Assembly: GCF_032335695.1 (NCBI RefSeq)
Contig: NZ_JACTOJ010000004.1
Span: forward strand, 62,001 to 126,000
DNA length: 64,000 bases
Source: JACTOJ01 sp032335695
GTDB lineage: Bacteria; Bacillota; Clostridia; Clostridiales; Clostridiaceae
Direction of reading: 5' to 3'
The position numbers were made by a program, and so were the translations under genes. Under the pieces are notes generated by a model. That model saw nothing but the letters and a program-made list of their open reading frames with translations. It ran no database searches and had not been told where the DNA came from. Below are positions 35,970 through 45,212 of this stretch, one piece after another. Position 1 is the stretch's first letter. Every line of letters begins with the position of its first letter.

Positions 35970-37964
35970 TCAACCTTTATTTATTTTATTCAACTTTTTC
36001 TTTAACTCCATAAGCTTATCTCTGAGCTGTGCAGCTCTTTCAAACTGCAATTCCTTTGCGGCTATTCTCATTTCAGCCTCAACCTTTTCCATAGTCTTCT
36101 CTAAGTTTTCCTTAGTTCCTTCTAAAGCTTCTTCCATAGAGCCATATTCCACACCTTCCTCGGATACCTTGGATACTTCTATAACATCCCTAATATCCTT
36201 CATAACAGTGGTTGGAACTATTCCATTTTTTTCATTGTATTCAATCTGAAGCTTTCTTCTTCTATTTGTTTCTCCTATGGCCTTTCCCATCGAATCCGTG
36301 ATTCTATCCGCATACATTATTACCTTACTCTCACTATTTCTTGCTGCTCTTCCTATAGTCTGGATCAGCGATGTCTCTGAACGTAAAAATCCTTCCTTAT
36401 CCGCGTCTAATATTGCTACCAATGCAACTTCCGGTATGTCCAATCCTTCTCTTAACAAATTGATACCTACTAGAACATCAAATTCGCCTTTTCTTAAATC
36501 TCTTATTATCTTCATTCTCTCTATAGTATCTATGCCAGAATGAAGATAGGTAGTTTTTACATTGAGTTCTTTTAAATACCTTGTAAGATCTTCAGACATT
36601 CTTTTAGTAAGTGTGGTTACCAACACTCTGAAGCCCTTAGCCACAGTTTCTTGAATCTGAGTATACAAATCATCTATCTGTCCTGTCACAGGTTTTACAA
36701 TTATCTCTGGATCCAGCAGTCCTGTAGGTCTTATTATCTGCTCTGCCACTATAGAAGAATTGTTAAGTTCATAAGCTGCTGGGGTGGCACTTACGAAAAT
36801 AACCTGATTTATTTTTCCTTCAAATTCGTTGAATTGAAGTGGCCTATTATCAAATGCAGATGGAAGTCTAAAACCATAATCCACAAGTGTATTTTTTCTA
36901 GATCTATCTCCTGCGAACATGGCTCTAACTTGCGGAAGAGTTACATGACTCTCATCAATAAACAATAGAAAATCATCAGGGAAATAATCTATTAATGTTT
37001 GAGGAGGAGTTCCTGAATCTCTTCCATCAAGAATTCTAGAATAGTTTTCTATGCCGGTACAATATCCAACTTCCCTCATCATTTCAATATCAAAGTTTGT
37101 TCTCTGCTTTAATCTTTGCGCTTCCAATAATTTATCCTGAGAGGTAAGTTCCTTAAGCCTATCTTCTAATTCGTCTTCTATCTTTTTAATAGCTACCTCT
37201 AATTTTTCCTGAGATGTTGCAAAATGCGATGCCGGGAAAATCTGGGTATGTTTTAAATCATGTAGTATTTCACCAGTTAGGATATCAAATTCTCTAATTC
37301 TTTCTATTTCATCACCAAAGAATTCAATTCTTATTCCTTTTTGGTTTGTTGAGGCAGGAACTATGTCAAGCACATCTCCCTTTACCCTAAAGGTAGATCT
37401 GTGGAAATCTATTTCGTTTCTCTCATACTGCATTTCTACAAGTTTTTTGATAACTTCATCTCTTTCTTTGTTCATACCTTCTCTTAAAGATAAAGAAAGT
37501 TTTTTATACTCTTCTGGATTACCAAGTCCGTATATACATGATACAGAGGCTACAATTATAACATCGCTTCTTTCAAATAGTGCGGATGTAGCTGAGTGTC
37601 TGAGCCTTTCTATCTCATCGTTTATTGAAGCATCTTTTTCTATATATGTATCTGTCTGCGGAACGTAAGCTTCTGGCTGATAATAGTCATAGTAGGAAAC
37701 AAAGTATTCTACAGAACTGTCCGGGAAGAATTCTCTAAACTCTGAACAAAGCTGAGCTGCTAATGTTTTATTGTGGGCAAGCACCAATGCCGGCTTTTGC
37801 ACCCTTTCAATTACATTTGCCATGGTGAAAGTCTTTCCCGACCCAGTTACTCCCAGAAGTGTCTGACCTCTATGACCTTGCTGAAGTGATTCCACAATTT
37901 TATCTATGGCTTTAGGTTGGTCTCCCGTAGGTTTATATTTAGATTTTATCTTAAACTCTCCCAT
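35970..37964 (-). CDS. uvrB: Excinuclease ABC subunit B
   Basis: The 664-residue helicase-like protein has Walker A GVTGSGKTFTMANV, the beta-hairpin YYDYYQPEAYVPQTDTYIEK, DESHVT, and helicase motif VI (QTIGRAARN). The C-terminal UVR motif is RIAAKELQFERAAQLRDKLM. It loads onto damage from UvrA. A LexA-like box lies about 53 nt upstream. Confidence 0.98.
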   Translation of the reverse strand: MGEFKIKSKYKPTGDQPKAIDKIVESLQQGHRGQTLLGVTGSGKTFTMANVIERVQKPALVLAHNKTLAAQLCSEFREFFPDSSVEYFVSYYDYYQPEAYVPQTDTYIEKDASINDEIERLRHSATSALFERSDVIIVASVSCIYGLGNPEEYKKLSLSLREGMNKERDEVIKKLVEMQYERNEIDFHRSTFRVKGDVLDIVPASTNQKGIRIEFFGDEIERIREFDILTGEILHDLKHTQIFPASHFATSQEKLEVAIKKIEDELEDRLKELTSQDKLLEAQRLKQRTNFDIEMMREVGYCTGIENYSRILDGRDSGTPPQTLIDYFPDDFLLFIDESHVTLPQVRAMFAGDRSRKNTLVDYGFRLPSAFDNRPLQFNEFEGKINQVIFVSATPAAYELNNSSIVAEQIIRPTGLLDPEIIVKPVTGQIDDLYTQIQETVAKGFRVLVTTLTKRMSEDLTRYLKELNVKTTYLHSGIDTIERMKIIRDLRKGEFDVLVGINLLREGLDIPEVALVAILDADKEGFLRSETSLIQTIGRAARNSESKVIMYADRITDSMGKAIGETNRRRKLQIEYNEKNGIVPTTVMKDIRDVIEVSKVSEEGVEYGSMEEALEGTKENLEKTMEKVEAEMRIAAKELQFERAAQLRDKLMELKKKLNKINKG

Positions 37965-38016
37965 TGTACAGCCTCCATTGCTAATATTAAGGTCTATATT
38001 AAATGTAAAACATTTA

Positions 38017-38030
38017 CGAATATTTGTTCG
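38017..38030. promoter_or_regulatory. LexA (DinR/SOS) box upstream of uvrB
   Basis: CGAATATTTGTTCG reads CGAACAAATATTCG on the minus strand and differs from the Gram-positive LexA core GAAC-N4-GTTC at one base. It lies 53 nt before the uvrB start, where SOS control of uvrBA is known in Firmicutes. Confidence 0.65.
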
Positions 38031-38054
38031 ATATTAATATTTTATACTTTTGGT

Positions 38055-38076
38055 ATTTGTATGTCAACATACAAAT
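38055..38076. promoter_or_regulatory. Near-perfect 22-bp palindrome upstream of uvrB
   Basis: ATTTGTATGT-CA-ACATACAAAT is a 10-bp inverted repeat with a 2-nt centre, the geometry of a dimeric repressor site. It lies between the LexA box and the IS. The bound regulator is unknown. Confidence 0.4.
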
Positions 38077-38114
38077 GAGGTATGTTTGTTGCTAAAATTT
38101 ATCCATCTATTTAT

Positions 38115-39560
38115 GTCACAAAATGTAGTAGATAAGAAATGTTTAATTGCTACTGTAGGATTTATAGCTCTTAGTCACAAAATGTAGTAGATGAATTTAT
38201 AAACTTAATTCTAACCTTTACTATTTATTATCTCTTAATTAATAGTTATTAATCATTTATAAAATTAAGCGCGCAAAATTTCATATAATATTTTGATTTA
38301 AATGATTAAAAAAATTTATTGCGTCAATAATTAAATTAGAACATCAGTTCGATTAATAAAGAATATATAATTTTGAAGATTGGAGTTTAAAAATGAATAA
38401 ATTAGATATGAATAATCCCTTAGATAATATTGAAAGTACATATAAAAATCCTATATTAAAATCGGCTAACTGGAAAAATGAATTTCTTACAAACCATGAT
38501 GTAGCTTCCATAATAAATTCTATTAAAAATACTCCTAATGCTTTATCATGCTGTCCTCATTGTAACTCAAACTCTATTATTAAAAACGGTAAAAATAGAC
38601 TATTAAAGCAACGATATAAGTGTAAGAATTGCGGGAAAATATTTTGCTCATCTACAGGCTCTCCCTTATACCACAGCAAAAAACCTTTAGCTTATTGGAT
38701 TAATTATTTAAATTGCATGAATAATTGTTTTACTATTAGAAAAAGTGCTAAAGAAGTTGGTATTCATAAAAATACTTCTTTTTATTGGCGACATAAGATT
38801 TTGCATTCTCTTTCATCACTACTTCCAGTTAAATTAAATGGTTTAATAGAAATAGATGAAACTTATTTTGATGAAAATCTTAAATCTAATTGCAGCAAAT
38901 ATAATCTGTATAATATATTAAATTGCGGCAAACCAAGAAATAAAGTTTGTGTTCTGTCTTGTGTTGATGAGAATGGTATTATATTTTCTAAAACAGCTTG
39001 TTTAAACTCTCCAAATTATTCTATTATAAATTCATTGCTTTCAAATAAAATTCCTAAGAATTCTGTACTTTGTACCAAGAATCATTATAAATATGAAAGC
39101 TTTGCCAAAATACATAAATTAGAAATACACAAAATCGCTAGAATATCCTTTAATCCACTTTCAAAATTTAATTTATCCAAGGTAAGAAGCTTTGAAAGCG
39201 CACTTCATAATTTAATTTACAGTTTTAGAGGAGTAGCTACAAAATACATGGATTTTTATATTACATGGAATAAGTGGAATTTTATAAACTCTAGAAAAAC
39301 TCTGTTACAAATTATAAAAAGCACATTGTATGATATTATTCTCTATGGAAGCAATATTAAAATACGCAATTTTAAATTCATATGCAGCATAAACTAATTA
39401 TTAGATTGCAAATAAACTTTTTAATTCAGAATTGTTTTTATTAAACGTAAAAATAATATTTTTGTTCTTACAATTATTATTCTTTCAAATATTTAATTTA
39501 TGAAATATCTTGTATGTTCTTAATTATATCTCATAAGCTATAACTACTATTTTTTGTGAC
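38115..39560 (+). mobile_element. IS1595-like insertion sequence with extra terminal arm
   Basis: The inner left end GTCACAAAATGTAGTAGATG starts at 38174 and the right end is its inverse, ending TACTATTTTTTGTGAC at 39560. The transposase gene lies between. A second, direct copy of the left arm sits at 38115, so the element could begin there. TTA abuts both the 38174 and 39560 ends, a possible short target duplication. The same arms make the small palindromes at 27025, 50214 and 56023. Confidence 0.7.
38393..39397 (+). CDS. IS1595-family (ISXO2-like) transposase, possibly inactive
   Basis: The 334-residue protein has an N-terminal zinc ribbon (CCPHCNSNS with CKNCGKIF), a helix-turn region, and an ISXO2-type domain starting GLIEIDETYFDE, which holds the first catalytic Asp. 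A C-terminal GVATKYMDFYITWNKWNF block follows. At the place where relatives have a serine/threonine-Asp-Gly motif the sequence reads LCTKNHYKY, so the second catalytic Asp seems missing. The coding frame is complete, but activity is doubtful. It is very AT-rich like its flanks. Confidence 0.8.
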   Translation: MNKLDMNNPLDNIESTYKNPILKSANWKNEFLTNHDVASIINSIKNTPNALSCCPHCNSNSIIKNGKNRLLKQRYKCKNCGKIFCSSTGSPLYHSKKPLAYWINYLNCMNNCFTIRKSAKEVGIHKNTSFYWRHKILHSLSSLLPVKLNGLIEIDETYFDENLKSNCSKYNLYNILNCGKPRNKVCVLSCVDENGIIFSKTACLNSPNYSIINSLLSNKIPKNSVLCTKNHYKYESFAKIHKLEIHKIARISFNPLSKFNLSKVRSFESALHNLIYSFRGVATKYMDFYITWNKWNFINSRKTLLQIIKSTLYDIILYGSNIKIRNFKFICSIN

Positions 39561-39660
39561 TTAACTACATGTAATTTAAAGGTGCAATACTAGGGTGCAA
39601 TTATAGTAAAATTATGAGCCTTTACCATAATTTATTTTTCTAAAAAATAATGACAAAAAA

Positions 39661-39712
39661 ACCTGTATCAATTTAAGAATCTATATAAATCTTGATACAG
39701 GTTATGTATTTA
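39661..39712 (-). terminator. Terminator of the PDZ-protein gene
   Basis: ACCTGTATCAA (39661-39671) and TTGATACAGGT (39702-39712) form an 11-bp stem. On the minus strand it is followed by a run of seven T, 5 nt after the stop of the PDZ gene. Confidence 0.8.
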
Positions 39713-39716
39713 AATA

Positions 39717-41066
39717 TTATTGTTTTTTGTCTTCATCATTATTTTCATCTTTATCATCATCTTCTTTGTTTTTCTTATTAACTATGTTACTTAAAAAATC
39801 CGAAAATTTCATATCTTCATATCCTATGACCATACTTTTTTTGGGAACAGACTTTGGAACAAATACAACACCCAATTTTCTAGTTGAATCATATTTATCA
39901 TTATTTAAAATTTCTTCTCTTCCATACGACCTTTTTAATTTAATTTTCATTATTCCGTTGTAAGAACATTTTATACCTTCAATTACATCAGTCTCTTTTT
40001 CAATTTGCACATCATTTATTTCTAATAAAGTGTCGCCGCTCTTTATTCCCATAAAATGTGCAGAAGATTTTGGAGTTACATCCAAAACCATTATACCGTC
40101 TCCATCACTTACAAATTTATATTTGCTGCTCTTCTCAAATTTACTTTGAATTTTTAACATTAATTCGTGAGCTAACGGAGCAAAAATTATTACGAAAACC
40201 TTAGTTGCAAAATTAATGTGAGCCAACTGTGCAACTAAAGTTAGTAATATACCATAAATTAAAATAGATATACCAGAAATTAAAGTTTTTTGTACCTTAG
40301 TTTTAGTAAAAGTTACTGTGTTATATCCTAAAATCGCATATAAGGGCAATGCTGCCATAACAGCACTCTTAAGAAAAGAGGCTGAATAATTATTGGAAAT
40401 AATAGGCCACCAATTTGGAGTCTTGACAGCTTCTACAACATCACTTGCACTTGTAGCTGAAGAAGATATTAAAAATATTATTAAAATAGGGATTGGCCAA
40501 TATCTTTTATATGCAAAACCGCCAGCGATTTTACCATCACTATTTGTAAAAACCGGAATTGCACCTCTTCGTCCATCAATAACAACAAGTATACCCTCTA
40601 TTATATGCAATATTCCAACTAAGGTCATAAGTGCTGTAACATCAATATTAATATTGAATCCGTGCATAGGCGAACCAGTAAAATATTTATACACATCATT
40701 TGTGAGTATACTGGCAAATGCAAGTACTGCTCCTGAATATGAAAAACATATATATTTAGGTTTTATAAGCATAAGAATTATTGAAATAATAAAAATTATT
40801 TCAATGCCAGAATTCTGATTAAACATTACTCCTGCATAAGTTAGCATAATGCTTCCTAATATCCCTGCAAATATGCCCATTACTACCTGAGACAATGTAA
40901 GTTCTAATGGTGAACTTATGGTTTCACCAATAACCATTTTTTGCATCATAGACACTTTTCTATTTTGAAAAAATAATACAAATGCCAAAATAATTAAAAT
41001 ACTCGCTAAAGATGGATCAACTATTGCATAAGTCAATGCCCTAAGAGTATAAATCGCTAAATCCAT
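39717..41066 (-). CDS. Polytopic membrane protein with C-terminal PDZ domain
   Basis: The 449-residue protein has about eight to ten membrane segments in residues 1-310. A PDZ domain follows (DVTPKSSAHFMGIKSGDTLLEIND near 325-350), then a charged tail of Lys, Asp, Glu and Asn. It lies 27 nt after the ctpA gene and is probably in the same operon, so it may present substrates to, or be cut by, that protease. I do not recognise a named family. Confidence 0.75.
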   Translation of the reverse strand: MDLAIYTLRALTYAIVDPSLASILIILAFVLFFQNRKVSMMQKMVIGETISSPLELTLSQVVMGIFAGILGSIMLTYAGVMFNQNSGIEIIFIISIILMLIKPKYICFSYSGAVLAFASILTNDVYKYFTGSPMHGFNINIDVTALMTLVGILHIIEGILVVIDGRRGAIPVFTNSDGKIAGGFAYKRYWPIPILIIFLISSSATSASDVVEAVKTPNWWPIISNNYSASFLKSAVMAALPLYAILGYNTVTFTKTKVQKTLISGISILIYGILLTLVAQLAHINFATKVFVIIFAPLAHELMLKIQSKFEKSSKYKFVSDGDGIMVLDVTPKSSAHFMGIKSGDTLLEINDVQIEKETDVIEGIKCSYNGIMKIKLKRSYGREEILNNDKYDSTRKLGVVFVPKSVPKKSMVIGYEDMKFSDFLSNIVNKKNKEDDDKDENNDEDKKQ

Positions 41067-41093
41067 TGAAAAGAATCCCCCTCGTTAATCATC

Positions 41094-42365
41094 TTATTTC
41101 ATTCTATCGTTAATTAGCTCCAATGCTTTGTTTAATTGAGCATCTGAAGCTTTGTTATAGGTGTTAGATTCTAACGCCTTCTCATAATCGTAGTTAACAG
41201 TAACATCAGGAGTAAAGCCAGTTTTATGTATATTTTCTCCATTAGGAGTATAATATTTAGAAACTGTGACTTTAAGAGCAGTTCCATCATTTTTATCTGG
41301 TATAATTTGCTGAACAATTCCTTTTCCAAAAGTCTTGCTACCAACTAATGTACCCAGTTTATAATCTTTTATTACTCCAGAAAATACTTCCGAAGCACTT
41401 GCAGTGTCACCATTTACTAAAACCACCAAAGGTATATTCTTTAATAACTGCTTATTGCTTATGGACTTTGTAACTTGGCTTGAGCCATCCTTATACTTCT
41501 GAGTTACTATCACTTTATTGGAATCAACAAACTGTGAGCATATGTCTACGCATACATCAAGTTCTCCGCCTCCATTTTCTCTAAGATCCACAACAAGACC
41601 TTTCATACCTTTATTTTTCAAGCTTTTAGCAGCAGCCTCAAATTCATTAGCTGAATTAGTATCAAAGGCAGAAAGCTGTATATATCCTATGTTATTACTT
41701 AGCATTTCACTCTTTACAGTATTCATTGTGACTTTTGCTCTCTTAACTTTCACATCAAAAGATTTGTCATCTCTAAGTATAGTTAAATTTACTTCTTCTC
41801 CTTCTTTGCCCTTCATCATGGATACCGCATTATCCAGATTGCTAGCACTTACAGGAGTTGCATTAACTTTTGTTATGGCATCTCCATTATGTAATCCCGC
41901 TTTTTGAGCAGGTGAATTTTCAAACACAGTTTTTATTATAATCTTACCATTTTCTGCAGCATAACTTATACCTATTCCTACATAAGCCGAATTCATACTA
42001 TTAGTAAAATTAGTAAAGTCCTCCTTATTCATAAAAACAGTATACGGATCATTAAGCCCTGAAGCTAAGCCCTTTGTTGCACTATCCACCAAAGCATTTT
42101 CGTCTATTTTTTCATAATAATATTTATTGAGCTGCCTATTAATATCAAATAATTTTGCAAACTCCACAATTTCATCGCGGGTAGCTACATTCTTTATATC
42201 TTTATAATCATTATAATCTTTCTTGCTTATGGCATATTTATTACCAGAATAAAGCGCTATAAACGATCCTAAATATAAAGATATTATATTGGTAGCCAAA
42301 AATAATACAACAACTATAGCAACAATTTTCTTATTCACCGTCTTTTTATTGTTATTTTCATCCAT
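41094..42365 (-). CDS. S41-family C-terminal processing protease (CtpA)
   Basis: The 423-residue protease has one N-terminal membrane segment (about 13-35) and a PDZ domain (KAGLHNGDAITKVNATPV). In the S41 catalytic domain the Ser lies in NGDTASASEVFSG and the Lys in GSKTFGKGIVQQ. These enzymes cut cell-wall-associated or sporulation proteins outside the membrane. It is followed by the PDZ membrane protein and preceded by ftsEX. Confidence 0.93.
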   Translation of the reverse strand: MDENNNKKTVNKKIVAIVVVLFLATNIISLYLGSFIALYSGNKYAISKKDYNDYKDIKNVATRDEIVEFAKLFDINRQLNKYYYEKIDENALVDSATKGLASGLNDPYTVFMNKEDFTNFTNSMNSAYVGIGISYAAENGKIIIKTVFENSPAQKAGLHNGDAITKVNATPVSASNLDNAVSMMKGKEGEEVNLTILRDDKSFDVKVKRAKVTMNTVKSEMLSNNIGYIQLSAFDTNSANEFEAAAKSLKNKGMKGLVVDLRENGGGELDVCVDICSQFVDSNKVIVTQKYKDGSSQVTKSISNKQLLKNIPLVVLVNGDTASASEVFSGVIKDYKLGTLVGSKTFGKGIVQQIIPDKNDGTALKVTVSKYYTPNGENIHKTGFTPDVTVNYDYEKALESNTYNKASDAQLNKALELINDRMK

Positions 42366-42487
42366 TATGCTATTCTCCCCTTACCTAAAACAGTATCTCC
42401 ATTGAAAATATTTTAACTTTCATATAGCCTTTATATTGTATGCCATTTTTATGAAAATAAATACATTCATAATATTTTTATTAAAAT

Positions 42488-42514
42488 AAAAGGCAGACAT
42501 TCAGTCAGCCTTTT
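42488..42514 (-). terminator. Terminator of ftsEX
   Basis: AAAAGGC (42488-42494) and GCCTTTT (42508-42514) form the base of a stem with complementary inner bases. The minus strand continues TTTTATTTTAA. It lies in the 227-nt gap between ftsX and ctpA. Confidence 0.65.
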
Positions 42515-42592
42515 ACTATGAAAACTAATTCAATTTTAACACTATAGTTTAAAATAATCTAGCCATTTAAATAATTTTGATTTTGCTCTATG

Positions 42593-43480
42593 TTACACCT
42601 TAAGAAATCTTCTTAAAGCTACTATACTAGCTAAAGCTCCTATTATCGCCCCACCAAATAAGAACTCCCAAACTAAAGATCCCATGGCATAAGATGGATT
42701 TATTAAAGTTATCTTAAATGAGAAACTAGTAAGTCCATTAAATACAGCCTTATAAGTTATGTATAACAAAGTGTTAGATATTACAGAACCTATAACCCCT
42801 ATAATTAATCCTTCTATAATAAACGGCCATCTTATAAACCAGTCAGTTGCTCCCACAAACTTCATGATACCGATCTCTCTTCTTCTTGAATAAACAGCAA
42901 GTCTAATAGTATTACCTATCAAGAAAAATGAAACTATAGTTAAAAGTATGAACATTGCTATCCCCATATATCTAACAGCTTTAGAAATTGCTATTATACC
43001 GCTTACAATTTGTCTTTGATTTTTTACTGATTCTACTCCATCAAGTTTTTCAGCTTTGCTGGTAACAGAATCTGCATACTCTGGAGCTTTAAGCTTTAAT
43101 GTAAAAGATGCTGGAAGAGGATTGTGACTATTATCATAACCGCTAAGCGCATCAGAATCCTTAAGCTGATTCTTAAAATCACTAAGTGCCTGATCCTTAC
43201 TTACATATTTAACATCCTGTATCTGATTATCTTCCTTAAGTGAGTTTTCAATATTCTTTTGCTGCATAGTATTTATATCGTCTTTAAGATACACCTGTAC
43301 TTCAACACTATTTTGAAGGTTTCCCACTAGTTTATTTGCGTTTTGTATAGTTAAAAGAAATATTCCTAAAACAAATAAGCTAGCAGCAACAGTAGCTACA
43401 GAAGCTAAACTTAAAGTAAAGTTTCTTCTTAAGCTTCTAATGGCATCTACGCAAAAGTACTTTATACTGCTAATCTTCAT
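42593..43480 (-). CDS. ftsX: Cell-division ABC-like permease FtsX
   Basis: The 295-residue protein has four membrane segments with a large extracellular loop after the first. The cytoplasmic signature is RRREIGIMKFVGATDWFIRWPF. FtsX with FtsE controls peptidoglycan hydrolases, and in Bacillus also sporulation onset. It overlaps ftsE by 11 nt with its own AGAGGGGG site. Confidence 0.95.
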   Translation of the reverse strand: MKISSIKYFCVDAIRSLRRNFTLSLASVATVAASLFVLGIFLLTIQNANKLVGNLQNSVEVQVYLKDDINTMQQKNIENSLKEDNQIQDVKYVSKDQALSDFKNQLKDSDALSGYDNSHNPLPASFTLKLKAPEYADSVTSKAEKLDGVESVKNQRQIVSGIIAISKAVRYMGIAMFILLTIVSFFLIGNTIRLAVYSRRREIGIMKFVGATDWFIRWPFIIEGLIIGVIGSVISNTLLYITYKAVFNGLTSFSFKITLINPSYAMGSLVWEFLFGGAIIGALASIVALRRFLKV

Positions 43481-44156
43481 ATTCGTATTTCCCCCTCTTT
43501 TCGTCTCTTACTATTACGCCATTTTCAACAGCTATAACTCTCTTTTTCATGTTGTCCACAATTTCCTTAGCATGTGTAGCCATAAGTACAGTAGTACCAG
43601 CCTTATTTATATCATTTAAAGTGCTCATTATCCCATTAGCCGTCTCAGGATCAAGATTACCTGTAGGCTCGTCAGCTATAAGAATAGATGGACTATTTAC
43701 AAGAGCTCTAGCAAGAGATATTCTCTGCTGTTCTCCACCGGACAACTCATTAGGGAAATGCTTAAATTTATCTGATAATCCAACCATAGCAAGCACCATA
43801 GGAACCTTTTTTCTTATTTCTCTAGGTGAAGCCTCTATAACTCTCATGGCAAAAGCAACATTTTCATAAACATTCAAAGTAGGTATTAACCTAAAATCCT
43901 GAAAAACCATACCTATCTTTCTTCTGTAAGCAGGTACATGTTTCATTTTAAGCTTATTAACTTCTATATCGTCAAGCAGTATAGTCCCTTCAGAAGGCTC
44001 AACCTCTTTTAAAAGCATTTTTATAAAAGTAGATTTTCCCGCACCGCTTGGACCTACCAAGAAAACAAACTCACCGTTATCAATTTTTACATTGACATTA
44101 TTCAAGGCATAGTGTTTGTTATCATATGTTTTGCTAACGTTAATAAATTCAATCAT
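43470..44156 (-). CDS. ftsE: Cell-division ATP-binding protein FtsE
   Basis: The 228-residue ATPase starts MIEFINVSKTYDNKHYALNN and has Walker A GPSGAGKST, signature LSGGEQQR and Walker B LIADEPTGNLD. I chose ATG 44156 behind AAAGGG; the open frame runs 24 codons further but fits no FtsE N-terminus. It works with FtsX. Confidence 0.95.
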   Translation of the reverse strand: MIEFINVSKTYDNKHYALNNVNVKIDNGEFVFLVGPSGAGKSTFIKMLLKEVEPSEGTILLDDIEVNKLKMKHVPAYRRKIGMVFQDFRLIPTLNVYENVAFAMRVIEASPREIRKKVPMVLAMVGLSDKFKHFPNELSGGEQQRISLARALVNSPSILIADEPTGNLDPETANGIMSTLNDINKAGTTVLMATHAKEIVDNMKKRVIAVENGVIVRDEKRGKYEYED

Positions 44157-44284
44157 TTTTTCAACCCTTTCTTTTTGCATGAACAACTTATTGCCTTTTA
44201 ATAAACCTATTATATCATAACATGACAAGTTATTTCATTTCTAATTTTAAACAATTAGTAACATTACATTTAATTATACGTAAA

Positions 44285-44307
44285 AGGCCGCCAAAAGTCG
44301 GCAGCCT
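44285..44307 (-). terminator. Terminator of the YitT-family gene
   Basis: AGGCCGCC (44285-44292) and GGCAGCCT (44300-44307) pair with one mismatch, and the minus strand continues in TTTTA. It lies 13 nt after the stop at 44320. Confidence 0.7.
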
Positions 44308-44319
44308 ATATGAAAATTG

Positions 44320-45180
44320 TTACTCTTCAACTAAATCTTTAAAGCCTTCTCCAAGAACTTCGTGAGAATCATTTACAGCTACAAATGCCTTCCTATCAAC
44401 TTCTCTGATAAACTTTTTTAGATTTATATATTCACTTCTGCTTAAAATAGTATATATAATCTGTCTTTCTACATCTTGGTATCCGCCTTTACCATAAAGC
44501 AGAGTAAAGCTCCTATCAAGATCTTTTATAATAAATTTTGAAATCTCATCGCATTTACTTGTTATGATTATCACTTGCTTACAAACATTAAATCCATCAA
44601 TAGCATAATCTATAATGAATCCACTCATTATAACAGCTAACAGAGCATATAAACCCTTGCTTATTCCAAAAGTAATAGCAGCTGAAATAGTAACTAAAAA
44701 ATCTACAGCTAATAAAGATTTTCCTATATTAACATGAAAAAATTTATTAAGTATTTTAGCTACTATGTCAGTTCCACCTGTGGATGCATTTTGATTAAAA
44801 ACTATAGCCATGCCAAGTCCTGATATCAATGTTCCAAAAACAGCTGCGAGCATTAAATCTTTGGTAGCAGCAATATTTAACTTCAATACTGAATCAAATA
44901 TCCATAATATCACATACATAGAAGCACTAGCATATATGGTTTTTCCTCCAAATTTATTGCCTAGAAAAATAAATGCTATAATATATAAAATAAAATCCAT
45001 CATAAACAGCATTATAGATAAAGGTATCTGAGGTAAAAAATGCTTTATTATGATAGCTATACCCGATGTACCTCCAGCTGCCAAATTATTAGGCGATAAG
45101 AAAAATTGAATGCTTACGCTTACAAGTAATACGCCTAATGTTATAAGTAAATATTCTTTCACCTTTTTATAATTTTTCAT
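44320..45180 (-). CDS. YitT-family membrane protein (DUF161/DUF2179)
   Basis: The 286-residue protein has five or six membrane segments with AAGGTSGIAIIIKHFLP and FNQNASTGGTDIVAKIL, then a cytoplasmic DUF2179 domain (GKGGYQDVERQIIYTILSR). The family is widespread in Firmicutes. Its transport substrate is unproven. Confidence 0.88.
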   Translation of the reverse strand: MKNYKKVKEYLLITLGVLLVSVSIQFFLSPNNLAAGGTSGIAIIIKHFLPQIPLSIMLFMMDFILYIIAFIFLGNKFGGKTIYASASMYVILWIFDSVLKLNIAATKDLMLAAVFGTLISGLGMAIVFNQNASTGGTDIVAKILNKFFHVNIGKSLLAVDFLVTISAAITFGISKGLYALLAVIMSGFIIDYAIDGFNVCKQVIIITSKCDEISKFIIKDLDRSFTLLYGKGGYQDVERQIIYTILSRSEYINLKKFIREVDRKAFVAVNDSHEVLGEGFKDLVEE

Positions 45181-45212
45181 AAGATCACGTCCATAGATAA
45201 ATTTATAAATCT

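Noticed and set aside
38393..39397. Transposase assigned to IS200/IS605 or IS1182
   Set aside because: The zinc ribbon followed by an ISXO2-type DETYFDE motif fits IS1595; there is no HuH motif.
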